A stretch of DNA of 16,286 nucleotides from an uncultured Clostridia bacterium. GTDB taxonomy: Bacteria; Bacillota; Clostridia; Oscillospirales; Ruminococcaceae. The translations under genes and the position numbers were made by a program. Under the pieces are notes generated by a model that saw only the letters and a program-made list of their open reading frames with translations, was not told the DNA's origin and did not search any database. Of the stretch, positions 1-6,272 are shown piece after piece (position 1 is the stretch's first letter; the number at the start of each line of letters is the position of its first letter). The stretch is taken from assembly GCA_937907305.1 (NCBI GenBank), contig CALERQ010000209.1, positions 1 through 16,286 on the forward strand, given 5' to 3'.

Positions 1-1
1 A

Positions 2-613
2 CTATTATGTCAGATAGGTGAGGCTATTGAAAGGTACTTGCTATGGAGCGTTTACGATCTTTGGACACGTATCAGCGAAAAATACCCAGAATTAAAAATT
101 GAAATTCTCCCCATGATGGAATATCAGAATCGAGGAGAAGTTTTTTCTGCACTGGGCGTACACTTTGATTTATTTGAAGGTATTTATGGTTCTGCTGGTT
201 GGGATGGCCTTTGCCAGTTTTTAGAGCTGGATCGCACACCTATCTGCTGTGCTGTTGCCAAGAATCACAGACTTGCAGGTATGAAAAAACTCACCATGCA
301 GGACTTGAATGGTGAGTACATTGTTATGCCGATTGAGGGTGTTTCTAAAGAAGTGGACGACTTTCGGAATCATATCCGAAATCAATACCCGACGGTTCAA
401 ATTGTGGATTCTAAGCGGTATGATGTGGACACCTTTACACTCTGTGAAGTAAACGGTTATGTTCTAATTACGCAGCCGGTCTATACGGATATTCATAACA
501 ACCTTGTGACAATTCCGCTTGAGACGAATTACACATTGCCGTATGGGTTGATGTACGCCAATGAGCCGACTATGGCAACGAGAATGTTTATTAACTACAT
601 CAAAAATATATAA
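2..613 (+). CDS. LysR-family transcriptional regulator, C-terminal part (5' end outside window)
   Basis: The frame is open from the left edge to a TAA at 611-613, so only about 203 C-terminal residues are seen and the helix-turn-helix lies outside. The visible part reads as a LysR periplasmic-binding-like effector domain: a beta strand with LKIEILPM after the first helix, an FDLFEGIYG strand, then a domain-closing segment with LTMQDLNGEYIVMP, a pattern typical of clostridial LysR proteins. A TTG at 38 could start a shorter product, but the open frame upstream makes truncation by the window edge far likelier. Base composition is much lower in GC (one sampled line 22/60) than the genes after position 1500, suggesting acquired DNA. 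The effector and target genes cannot be told. Confidence 0.72.
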   Translation, partial: LLCQIGEAIERYLLWSVYDLWTRISEKYPELKIEILPMMEYQNRGEVFSALGVHFDLFEGIYGSAGWDGLCQFLELDRTPICCAVAKNHRLAGMKKLTMQDLNGEYIVMPIEGVSKEVDDFRNHIRNQYPTVQIVDSKRYDVDTFTLCEVNGYVLITQPVYTDIHNNLVTIPLETNYTLPYGLMYANEPTMATRMFINYIKNI

Positions 614-655
614 GACAAGCAAGTTGGCAATGCAAACTTATACAAGTTCGCGTAT

Positions 656-714
656 TTTGCGGGAGGCACCGACATGGTACCTCCCGCAAATGCTTGTTGG
701 GGACGAATCCCCAA
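656..714. repeat. Two consecutive hairpins (terminator-like or oriT-like)
   Basis: Arms 656-670 and 676-690 (TTTGCGGGAGGCACC against GGTACCTCCCGCAAA) pair at 14 of 15 positions around a 5-base loop. A second hairpin has arms TTGGGG 697-702 and CCCCAA 709-714. Neither is followed by a T-run, so a simple Rho-independent terminator is not supported. Paired hairpins like these occur at transfer origins of mobilizable elements; that reading is inference. Confidence 0.55.
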
Positions 715-775
715 AACCCTGAGATCGCCACCTGCGGTGACGGCTGCGCGTTCTGCAAACGCTAAAATACAAAAG

Positions 776-793
776 GGTCAATATGGTCAATAT
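776..793. promoter_or_regulatory. Tandem 9-bp direct repeat upstream of HxlR gene (operator candidate)
   Basis: GGTCAATAT occurs twice without a gap at 776-784 and 785-793, about 43 bases before the HxlR start codon. Winged-helix regulators often bind repeated sites near their own promoter, so autoregulation is plausible. A weak -10 (TCTAAT, 809-814) lies just downstream. Function is inferred. Confidence 0.4.
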
Positions 794-835
794 ATTTAGA
801 TGCAACACTCTAATTTGAACTATTGATGCACTGCT

Positions 836-1162
836 ATGCTAATAAAAGAAGAAATGCCCGCCTGCCCGGTAGCAACTACCGTGGCGCTGATCGGGAGCAA
901 GTGGAAACTGCTTATCATGCGCAATCTGTTAGCCCGTCCGTGGCGATTTAACGAACTAAAAAAAGACTTGGATGGGATCAGCCAAAAGGTGCTGACGGAC
1001 AGCCTGCGCTTGATGGAGGCAGACGGAATCATTACCCGTACCGTTTATCCCGAAGTGCCGCCGAGAGTGGAATACGCTCTGTCTAAACTTGGTGAATCCA
1101 TGCGTCCGATCATCATGTCGATGGAAGCGTGGGGACTTGACTATAAAAAATCGAAGGAATAA
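836..1162 (+). CDS. HxlR-family winged-helix transcriptional regulator
   Basis: This 108-residue protein has the whole HxlR/MarR-like domain. The N-terminal Cys-Pro (C10-P11) is followed by a helix with IGSKWKLLIMRNLL, the recognition part with RFNELKKDLDGISQKVLTDSLRLMEADGII, and a wing with YPEVPPRVEYALSKLG. Length is usual for the family. These proteins act as small DNA-binding sensors, often of reactive aldehydes, quinones or thiol stress through the N-terminal Cys. ATG 836 is used because an in-frame stop (824-826) lies just upstream; no good ribosome site is visible, and ATG 854 is an alternative. There is no partner gene: HxlR genes usually sit beside the oxidoreductase they control, but here a terminator follows directly. 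Codon and base use are intermediate between the LysR gene and the chromosome-like genes. Confidence 0.88.
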   Translation: MLIKEEMPACPVATTVALIGSKWKLLIMRNLLARPWRFNELKKDLDGISQKVLTDSLRLMEADGIITRTVYPEVPPRVEYALSKLGESMRPIIMSMEAWGLDYKKSKE

Positions 1163-1165
1163 AAG

Positions 1166-1206
1166 CAGCAAGCCTGTCGAATTGCTCCGACAGGCTTGCT
1201 GTTTTT
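1166..1206 (+). terminator. Strong Rho-independent terminator, probably bidirectional
   Basis: Arms CAGCAAGCCTGTCG (1166-1179) and CGACAGGCTTGCTG (1188-1201) pair perfectly over 14 bp around an 8-base loop, followed by TTTTT at 1202-1206. On the minus strand the stem is followed by CTTTTATT, so it can also end the convergent rlmD transcript, whose stop codon is at 1212-1214. Confidence 0.92.
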
Positions 1207-1211
1207 CCTTC

Positions 1212-2636
1212 TTATATCATTCCAAAGTGCTGCAATGCCTCCATGATTGCTTTTTCCTTCTCCGGTGGGCATTGCGGCTGTTTGGCGTCCTCTTTCTTGG
1301 ACAGGTTATAGTTTTGCCCAACATCCAGCCCGCATTTCCGCTTCACCTGAGAAATATACAGGGAAGATACCTTTAGCCCGCTATGCTCCTGCACATACTC
1401 CTTGATCTGCGGATATGTTGCGCCTTTCTGGAAACCGGACATATCCATATTCTCCAATGAGACCTCCACACGCACCTTTTTCGAGTCGATTTCTCCCTTG
1501 GAAAGAAGAACAACCGTCTCGATGTGCTCGGTGTGGGGGAACATATCCACCGGCTGGAGGAGGGTGACGCGGTAGCCGCCCTTTTGCAGCAGGGCCAGGT
1601 CATGGGCCTGAGTTTCCGGGCAGCAGCTGATGTAGACGATGCGGCGGGGGGCCATCTTTACCGCGGCGGAGAGAAATTCCGGGGTGCTGCCGCTGCGGGG
1701 CGGGTCCATCAGCAGGATATCAATGGAGAGCTTTTCCGCGGCGGCCGCCTGCATCCATTCGGTGGCATCCGCCGCCACAAAGCGGATGTTCTCCACCCCG
1801 TTTTCCCTGGCGTTGCGGATGGCATCCCGGACGGCGGCGGGATTCTGTTCCACCCCGATGACCTCCCGGGCTTCCGCGGCGGCGATCATGCCGATGGTGC
1901 CGATGCCGCAGTAGGCATCCAGCACACGCTCCTTGCCGGTCAGACCGGCGGCTTTGATCGCGCGGCGGTACAGCACCTCGGTCTGGGCGGGGTTGATCTG
2001 GTAAAATGACCGGGGCGAGATGCGAAAGTTCATGCCGCACAGGGTATCCCGGATGAAGCCGGGCCCGTAGAGGGTCTGTTCCCGGTCGCCCAGCAGCACG
2101 CTGGTGCGGCGGTTATTCACATTCTGCACGATGGTGGTGATCTCCGGGTGAGCGGCCAGCAATGCCTTGAGGAAATTCTGCCGGGAGGGGAACACCGGGC
2201 TGGCGGTCACCAGCACCACCATGACCTCCCCAGTGTGGATGCCGCGGCGCACCAGCACATGGCGCAGAAAGCCGGTGCGGGCGTCCTCATCGTAGGGGGT
2301 AAGGCGGAAGGAGGGCAGCAGCTTTTTGATGGTGACGATGATGGCGGTAGCGGTTTTATCCTCGTTCAGGCAGCTGTTGATATCGACGATGCGGTGGCTG
2401 CGGGGCTCGTAGGTGCCGGCAATGACCTTTCGGGAGCGGTCCAGCCCGAAGGCGGCTTCCACCTTATTGCGGTAGTAGCAGGGGTTTGCGGCCCCCAGGA
2501 TGGGCAGGACTTTTCCGAAGCGGGAGAGGTGCCGGCGGGCGAGCTCCTGCTTGTGGGCCAGTTCCTCCTCGTAGGACATGGAAAGCAGCTGGCAGCCGCC
2601 GCAGCGCCGGGAATAGGGGCAGGTGAGTGGTGACAT
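1212..2636 (-). CDS. rlmD: 23S rRNA (uracil-5-)-methyltransferase, RlmD/RumA type, with C-terminal extension
   Basis: SAM-dependent m5U methyltransferase of the TrmA/RlmD family (474 residues). Iron-sulfur cysteines are C6, C12, C15 and probably C89. The SAM motif AYCGIGTIG is at 241-249, DPPRSG at 311-316, and the nucleophile is C338 in SCCPET. No N-terminal TRAM domain is present. The start is ATG 2634-2636, preceded on the minus strand by AAGGAGG at good spacing; the frame stays open 111 codons further upstream, but through palindromic repeat A, so that extension is rejected. Catalytic homology ends about HIETVVLLSK (371-380). About 94 further residues (from GEIDSKK) follow, rich in Lys/Glu and ending in HFGMI. 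GC drops there from about 64% to about 50%. The gene probably follows mutY in one transcription direction. Confidence 0.93.
   Translation of the reverse strand: MSPLTCPYSRRCGGCQLLSMSYEEELAHKQELARRHLSRFGKVLPILGAANPCYYRNKVEAAFGLDRSRKVIAGTYEPRSHRIVDINSCLNEDKTATAIIVTIKKLLPSFRLTPYDEDARTGFLRHVLVRRGIHTGEVMVVLVTASPVFPSRQNFLKALLAAHPEITTIVQNVNNRRTSVLLGDREQTLYGPGFIRDTLCGMNFRISPRSFYQINPAQTEVLYRRAIKAAGLTGKERVLDAYCGIGTIGMIAAAEAREVIGVEQNPAAVRDAIRNARENGVENIRFVAADATEWMQAAAAEKLSIDILLMDPPRSGSTPEFLSAAVKMAPRRIVYISCCPETQAHDLALLQKGGYRVTLLQPVDMFPHTEHIETVVLLSKGEIDSKKVRVEVSLENMDMSGFQKGATYPQIKEYVQEHSGLKVSSLYISQVKRKCGLDVGQNYNLSKKEDAKQPQCPPEKEKAIMEALQHFGMI
1499..1526. other. Candidate att junction in 3' part of rlmD
   Basis: This interval encodes HIETVVLLSK, the end of the conserved methyltransferase domain, and marks the composition break (hand count about 50% GC in 1261-1500 against about 64% in 1561-1740). 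The rum/rlmD gene is an established integration site for phages and integrative conjugative elements in Firmicutes such as streptococci (for example phage Phi-m46.1). No integrase or second att copy is in the window, so this is inference. Confidence 0.35.
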
Positions 2637-2678
2637 GGTGAGGTCCTCCTTGGGATGGGGAAGGATAGTTTGTGTGAA

Positions 2679-2789
2679 GGGGCTGACTCCGGCGGGCGGC
2701 CTGCCCGGCCAGGGGCCGGGCTGCCGGGCGCCCCGCAGGGGCGCCCGGTGCGGCGCGGAGCGCCGCGGCCGCCCGCCGTGGCCAGCCCC
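2679..2789. repeat. Element A: three-hairpin cloverleaf repeat
   Basis: The outer stem pairs 2690-2701 with 2767-2778 (12 bp) and extends, after a small internal loop, through GGGGCTG (2679-2685) with CAGCCCC (2783-2789). It encloses hairpin 1 at 2703-2721 (8 bp, loop AGG), hairpin 2 at 2724-2748 (11 bp, loop GCA) and hairpin 3 at 2750-2766 (7 bp, loop GGA). It lies in the mutY-rlmD gap, that is in the rlmD leader. It shares architecture, not sequence, with elements B, C and E. Confidence 0.88.
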
Positions 2790-2809
2790 CTGCGGAAATT
2801 TGGCGGGGA

Positions 2810-2825
2810 CGCTGCCGCGGCAGCG
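2810..2825. repeat. 16-bp perfect palindrome after mutY stop
   Basis: CGCTGCCGCGGCAGCG is perfectly self-complementary and lies 2 bases beyond the mutY stop codon on the minus strand. It has no central loop and no T-run, so a cruciform or a binding site fits better than a classic terminator. Its use is unknown. Confidence 0.6.
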
Positions 2826-2827
2826 GG

Positions 2828-3868
2828 TCACCGCAGGGTCTTTAAGTAGGCGGCATAGGCCGAGGGAATGGGATAGCTTGCGAAGAGCTCTGCCGTGGGG
2901 AGGGAAATGCATCCGCCCCACAGCGGGGCTTCGGGCGGCAGTTCCACACGGTAGCCCTGCATCTGCCATTCGATGTGGGTAAAGATGTGAGTGGCCGGGC
3001 CCAGCGGGGTCACGGCCTCAGTGGGGACGGAGAGCAGCTCCGCGATCTCAGCGGGAGTGTGCAGGCCCGGCAGCGTGGGAAATTCCCACAGCGAGGCAAG
3101 CAGGCCATCCGCGGGGCGCTGGGTGATCTGTACCTCTCCCGGGCGGCACAGCAGCAGTACAGTTTTTTCCTCCTTGCGGCGGCGGGGCTTTTTTTGCCGG
3201 GTGGGCAGGGTAAGCTGCGTTCCGGCGGCGTAGGCCTGGCACAGATCTCGCACCGGGCAGCTCTCGCACAGGGGGCGGCCATTGGGCAGGCAGATGAGCG
3301 CGCCCAGCTCCATCAGGGACTGGTTAAAATCCCCGACCCGGTGCTGCGGCAGCACCTCCCAGACGATTTGCCGGAATTCCTTTTTCACGGCGGTATCCTC
3401 GATGTTGCGGTCATCATTCATCAGGCGGGCGGCCACCCGCAGCACATTGCCATCCACGGCGGGGACGCGGATATCAAAGGCGATGGAGGCGATGGCCCCG
3501 GCGGAGTATTCTCCCAGGCCGGGCAGGCGGCACAGCGCCGAAAAGTCGGCGGGCAGCTGGCCGTTGTGTTCTTGCATCAGCTGGATGGCGGCTTTTTTCA
3601 GATTGCGGGCCCGGCTGTAATAGCCCAGTCCCTCCCACAGCTTGAGGAGCTGCTGCTCCTCCACGGAGGCCAGGGAAGGAATATCGGGCAGGGCGGCGGT
3701 GAAGCGCTCAAAGTAGGCGATGCCGGCCTCCACCCGGGTCTGCTGCAGCATCACCTCGGAGATCCAGGTGCGGTAGGGGCTGGGCTCCTCCCGCCACGGC
3801 AGGATGCGGCGGTTTTTATCGTACCATTGTAATAGCTGCCCGGGCAGGGCGGCAGGTAATTGCGGCAT
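2828..3868 (-). CDS. mutY: A/G-specific adenine glycosylase MutY
   Basis: Base-excision repair enzyme that removes adenine mispaired with 8-oxoguanine (346 residues, normal length). The catalytic Glu is E38 in SEVMLQQTRV. The helix-hairpin-helix LPGLGEYSAGA is at 115-125, followed by catalytic D139 in AVDGN. The [4Fe-4S] loop uses C193, C201, C204 and C210; the first spacing is seven residues, one more than the classic C-x6-C and, from memory, common in clostridial MutY. The C-terminal NUDIX-like domain (about 235-345) has the THIFTHIEW motif for 8-oxoG recognition. ATG 3866-3868 has AGGAGG upstream at good spacing. A minus-strand promoter at 4102-4130 would give a leader of about 230 bases containing element B. 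rlmD follows 191 bases downstream. Confidence 0.96.
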   Translation of the reverse strand: MPQLPAALPGQLLQWYDKNRRILPWREEPSPYRTWISEVMLQQTRVEAGIAYFERFTAALPDIPSLASVEEQQLLKLWEGLGYYSRARNLKKAAIQLMQEHNGQLPADFSALCRLPGLGEYSAGAIASIAFDIRVPAVDGNVLRVAARLMNDDRNIEDTAVKKEFRQIVWEVLPQHRVGDFNQSLMELGALICLPNGRPLCESCPVRDLCQAYAAGTQLTLPTRQKKPRRRKEEKTVLLLCRPGEVQITQRPADGLLASLWEFPTLPGLHTPAEIAELLSVPTEAVTPLGPATHIFTHIEWQMQGYRVELPPEAPLWGGCISLPTAELFASYPIPSAYAAYLKTLR

Positions 3869-3888
3869 AGGGGCCTCCTAAACGGAAA

Positions 3889-4097
3889 GTAATATCATAT
3901 TGGATAACTGCTATTAAAAATACAGTTTGTATAGTACGAGCGGGCGGGTTTCTGCAAGGGGGAGGCCCGCAGGGCCGGCGGCCGAAGGCCGCCGTAGGTG
4001 GGCGCGCGAAGCGCGCCCACCAGCCCCGGCGTAGCCGGGGCGCCCTGCGGGCCGTATGCGGATTCTGCGCGGGCTTGTCCAGCTGTAATATCATATT
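3889..4097. repeat. 13-bp direct repeats bracketing element B
   Basis: GTAATATCATATT is present exactly at 3889-3901 and 4085-4097, with element B between. The core AATATCATATT is itself an odd palindrome, so it may be a duplicated operator. Alternatively the pair may be the target duplication left by insertion of the intervening 183 bases. The other elements show no clear flanking duplication. Confidence 0.6.
3964..4053. repeat. Element B: three-hairpin cloverleaf repeat
   Basis: The outer stem pairs GGCCCGCAGGGC (3964-3975) perfectly with GCCCTGCGGGCC (4042-4053). Inside are hairpin 1 at 3976-3994 (8 bp, loop GAA), hairpin 2 at 3997-4021 (11 bp, loop GAA) and hairpin 3 at 4023-4041 (8 bp, loop GTA), with only TA and A unpaired. 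It lies between the divergent mutY and xdhC genes, downstream of the proposed mutY promoter. Confidence 0.92.
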
Positions 4098-4101
4098 TTT
4101 T

Positions 4102-4130
4102 AGTATACCACAAACCCGCCTTTACGGCAA
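4102..4130 (-). promoter_or_regulatory. Probable mutY promoter
   Basis: On the minus strand TTGCCG (4125-4130) is followed after 17 bases by TATACT (4102-4107), with a TG just before the -10 box. Transcription would run through element B into mutY. A second, weaker -10 (TATGAT) lies nearer the gene in the direct repeat at 3889-3901. Confidence 0.55.
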
Positions 4131-4141
4131 CGCCCCGCCGA

Positions 4142-4170
4142 TTGACACCGGTGCCATGAAATGCTATGAT
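4142..4170 (+). promoter_or_regulatory. Vegetative promoter of the xdhC-like gene
   Basis: TTGACA (4142-4147), 17-base spacer, TATGAT (4165-4170), with TGC just before the -10. This is a near-consensus sigma-A promoter; the start would be near 4177 and the leader about 35 bases, with AAGGAGG at 4196-4202. Confidence 0.88.
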
Positions 4171-4212
4171 AAAAGCGGTATTTTATCTGAAAAACAAGGA
4201 GGCAATTCTGCC

Positions 4213-5247
4213 ATGTCGATTCGCGATTCCTACTATTTTGCGCTGCTGGAGGTCCATAATGGACGCCCCATCAGTGTTAAAACCTGTTTTAAGGGGCAGC
4301 AGGGCGATCTGACCACCCTTTCCCGCACCGTGTGCCGCTGCCAAAAACAGCCGGATGGCTCCCTGCGGCCGGAATATGGCTTTGATGACGAGGAAAACGC
4401 CAATTGCTTTATTGACCCTCTCACTCCCCGGGAGCGCCTGATCATCCTGGGCGGCGGGCATATCGCCCAGCCCCTGTGCGAGTTTGCCGCCAAGTGCGAC
4501 TTTGCCGTGACGGTGGTGGACGACCGCATGGAGTTTGCCAATGAGGGGCGCTTCCCGCTGGCGCGGGAGGTCATCTGCGACAGCTTTGAGAATGCGATCA
4601 ATAAACTGCGCATTACCGCCTATGATTTTGTGGTGGTCATTACCCGCGGCCACCGGCACGATGCTAACTGTCTGCGGGCGCTGTTCCAGCAGCGGGAGCC
4701 GGCCTACCTCGGTATGATCGGTTCCCGGCGGCGGGTCCGCGGCCTTTTGGATATGCTGAAGGAGGAAGGGCTGGACGAGGACCGCCTGGGCCGCATCTGC
4801 ACTCCCATCGGGCTGGCCATCGGGGCGGTTTCCCCGGCGGAGATCGCCATTTCCATCCTTTCGCAGGTCATCGAGTACAAGCGTCTGCACGGCGGCGTGA
4901 ACCGTGCCATCAATACCTCCGACCTGGATCTCTCGGTGGTAGAATCGCTGATGCAGGTGCAGGAGCCGGTGGCGCTGGTCACCGTGGTGGAAACCAAGGG
5001 CTCCACCCCGCGCGGCATGGGCGCCATGATGTATGTCTATCCTGATGGGCGCATTGTGGGCAGCATTGGCGGCGGATGCAGCGAGGCGGCTATTCTGCGG
5101 GACGCGCTGGATATCATTGGTACCGGCACCTATAAGGTCATTGATATTGATATGACCGGCGATGTGGCGGAAAGCGAGGGCATGGTCTGCGGCGGCATTA
5201 TGAAGGTGCTGGTGGAGGACATCCCGCTGGATGTATACGACGACTAA
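4213..5247 (+). CDS. XdhC/CoxI-family protein with reversed domain order
   Basis: XdhC proteins help load or protect the sulfurated molybdenum cofactor of xanthine-dehydrogenase-type hydroxylases. This 344-residue protein has an N-terminal segment of about 70 residues, a Rossmann domain with LGGGHIAQPL (79-88) and MIGSRRR, then from about 245 a CoxI-like domain with VTVVETKGSTPRGMG (256-270), GSIGGGCSE and EGMVCGG. In the usual XdhC the CoxI part comes first, so the order here is reversed. Start ATG 4213 has AAGGAGG at 4196-4202 and sits just after a near-consensus promoter; the upstream open frame crosses that promoter and is rejected. No molybdenum hydroxylase or cofactor gene is nearby, so its client is unknown. 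It may instead belong to a selenium-dependent hydroxylase system coded elsewhere. Confidence 0.87.
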   Translation: MSIRDSYYFALLEVHNGRPISVKTCFKGQQGDLTTLSRTVCRCQKQPDGSLRPEYGFDDEENANCFIDPLTPRERLIILGGGHIAQPLCEFAAKCDFAVTVVDDRMEFANEGRFPLAREVICDSFENAINKLRITAYDFVVVITRGHRHDANCLRALFQQREPAYLGMIGSRRRVRGLLDMLKEEGLDEDRLGRICTPIGLAIGAVSPAEIAISILSQVIEYKRLHGGVNRAINTSDLDLSVVESLMQVQEPVALVTVVETKGSTPRGMGAMMYVYPDGRIVGSIGGGCSEAAILRDALDIIGTGTYKVIDIDMTGDVAESEGMVCGGIMKVLVEDIPLDVYDD

Positions 5248-5251
5248 AAAT

Positions 5252-5292
5252 TCCCCCCGGGAGGCCGTACTGCTTCCTGGGGGAGCTTTATT
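5252..5292 (+). terminator. Rho-independent terminator after the xdhC-like gene
   Basis: Arms 5252-5263 and 5273-5284 (TCCCCC with GGGGGA at the base, one mismatch and one G-T pair inside) form a stem, followed by the weak T-tract GCTTTATT. It starts 5 bases after the stop codon. Confidence 0.72.
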
Positions 5293-5310
5293 GGAATAGA
5301 TACGAACAAA

Positions 5311-5326
5311 TGTTTCACGTGAAACA
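5311..5326. promoter_or_regulatory. parS, ParB/Spo0J binding site
   Basis: TGTTTCACGTGAAACA is a perfect 16-bp palindrome, extended by three further pairs to 5308-5329. It matches the known bacterial parS consensus TGTTNCACGTGAAACA at every position. ParB binds it, loads as a CTP-dependent clamp, spreads, and recruits condensin for origin segregation. parS sites cluster near oriC, so this places the window in the origin-proximal part of the chromosome. It is in the gap between two convergent genes. Confidence 0.93.
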
Positions 5327-5347
5327 TTTTGGGATGAGGGAAACGGT

Positions 5348-5457
5348 GCAGGGGCAGGGTCCGGGCCGCAGGCCCGGCGGCGAAGCCGCCGAAACGGGCG
5401 AAGCCCGTTTGCCCGCCCGAAGGGCGGGCGGCCTGCGGCCCGGGGCCTGTCCCTTGC
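5348..5457. repeat. Element C: perfect four-way-junction repeat near parS
   Basis: The outer stem pairs 5361-5374 perfectly with 5430-5443 and continues with a few mismatches out to 5348 and 5457. Inside, hairpins 5375-5391 (7 bp), 5392-5410 (8 bp) and 5411-5429 (8 bp) follow each other with no unpaired base, all with loop GAA. The sequence therefore folds into an ideal four-way junction. It starts 21 bases after parS and ends 5 bases before the ZIP gene stop. Confidence 0.94.
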
Positions 5458-5462
5458 GGGGA

Positions 5463-6176
5463 CTATCCCAGCAGCTGCCGCAGCACCAGCACCAGGATGA
5501 CACCTGCCATCAAGGCAGGCATGGCGGACAAACGATCGCTGCCGCCGGGGGAAGCGGGGATCAGTTCCTCGCAGCTGATGGTGATCATTAGCCCGGCGAT
5601 GCAGGCGGTGACCATGCCCATGGTAAAGGCCGGTACCTGCCGCCACAGCAGCCGCCCCAGCCCGTAGCCCAGCAGGGTGGGCAGGCAGGTGGAAAGGGAG
5701 AGCCAAAAGGCGGAGGCACGGCGGTGAGTGGCGTAAAGGCAGGGGGCCGCTGTGCAGATGCCCTCCGGGACATCGTGGGTGGCGATGGCCACAGCGATAA
5801 GCAGCATGGTGCGGCTTTCTCCGCCGGCGGCCATGGCGATGCCTTCGGGGAGATTGTGCAGCATAATGGCCGCCACCATAAGAAGCGCGGTGCGGCGCTC
5901 CCCGCCGGGGCGGCCGGGCGGTGTGGGGGGCAGCAGGCGGTGCAGCGCCAATACCCCAAAGACCCCTACCGCTAATCCGGCGGCGCAGGCGGGCGGAGAG
6001 CAGACCGAAAGGCTTTCCGGGATGAGCTCCAGAAAGGAGAGGGTGAGCATGGTTCCGGCGGCAAAGGCCAACAGTCGGCGCAGCAGACCCTCCCGGCTGG
6101 GCAGCAGCACCCCTACCGCCGAACCGATGAGTGGCCCCAGCACCGCGACCACCGGTACCCACAGTGTTTCCTGCAT
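5463..6176 (-). CDS. ZIP-family divalent metal transporter
   Basis: A 237-residue integral membrane protein with about eight hydrophobic segments. ZIP signatures are HNLPEG (107-112) in the fourth membrane helix and HDVPEG (134-139) in the fifth, which together form the metal site; SFLELIPES (47-55) marks helix 2 and CEELIP lies near the end. Asp for the usual Asn in the second motif (HDVPEG) is a variation at a metal-binding position. A His-poor Pro/Gly loop (about 83-94) separates helices 3 and 4. It likely imports zinc, iron or manganese, ZupT-like; the metal cannot be fixed by sequence. ATG 6174-6176 has a G-rich ribosome site (AGGGGGG) upstream. It is divergent from the nucleotidyltransferase gene; no Zur or Fur box is evident. 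Confidence 0.93.
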   Translation of the reverse strand: MQETLWVPVVAVLGPLIGSAVGVLLPSREGLLRRLLAFAAGTMLTLSFLELIPESLSVCSPPACAAGLAVGVFGVLALHRLLPPTPPGRPGGERRTALLMVAAIMLHNLPEGIAMAAGGESRTMLLIAVAIATHDVPEGICTAAPCLYATHRRASAFWLSLSTCLPTLLGYGLGRLLWRQVPAFTMGMVTACIAGLMITISCEELIPASPGGSDRLSAMPALMAGVILVLVLRQLLG

Positions 6177-6224
6177 GGCAAGCCCCCCTTTTTGGCATAT
6201 ATATTAGCCGGGCGGTAAAATGAT

Positions 6225-6254
6225 GTGGCATTTGGAAGGAAAGTTTGCTATAAT
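6225..6254 (+). promoter_or_regulatory. Extended -10 promoter of the nucleotidyltransferase gene
   Basis: TGCTATAAT (6246-6254) is a consensus -10 with TG extension. The best -35 is weak (GTGGCA, 6225-6230, 18-base spacer). It would give a leader of about 95 bases holding element D. Confidence 0.65.
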
Positions 6255-6272
6255 GGCAGCAGGAACCTGTGT

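Larger units (their letters stand above)
614..835. other. Hairpin-rich gap, possible mobile-element remnant
   Basis: This gap between the two regulators holds two hairpins (described separately), a tandem repeat before the HxlR gene, and a short readable tail. Codons 721-765 read PEIATCGDGCAFCKR (with the proline at 718-720) and end in TAA, giving a C-x4-C-x2-C pattern that looks like the end of a real protein, but no intact gene carries it. Together with the low GC of the flanks this suggests debris of a mobilizable element. I do not recognise the protein. Confidence 0.3.

Noticed and set aside
2702..2766. tRNA from cloverleaf appearance
   Set aside because: Stem lengths, all-GC arms, 3-base loops and lack of TTCGA and anticodon loops do not fit a tRNA.
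2637..2969. 111-residue N-terminal extension of rlmD
   Set aside because: It would be coded by repeat A and antisense of the mutY end; the ATG at 2634-2636 has a strong ribosome site and the known family start.
3944..4062. CRISPR array or tandem repeat
   Set aside because: The palindromic blocks are three different hairpins inside one stem, not equal repeats with spacers.
5310..5591. Small protein starting MFHVKH
   Set aside because: Its start codon lies inside parS and the rest reads element C and antisense of the ZIP gene.
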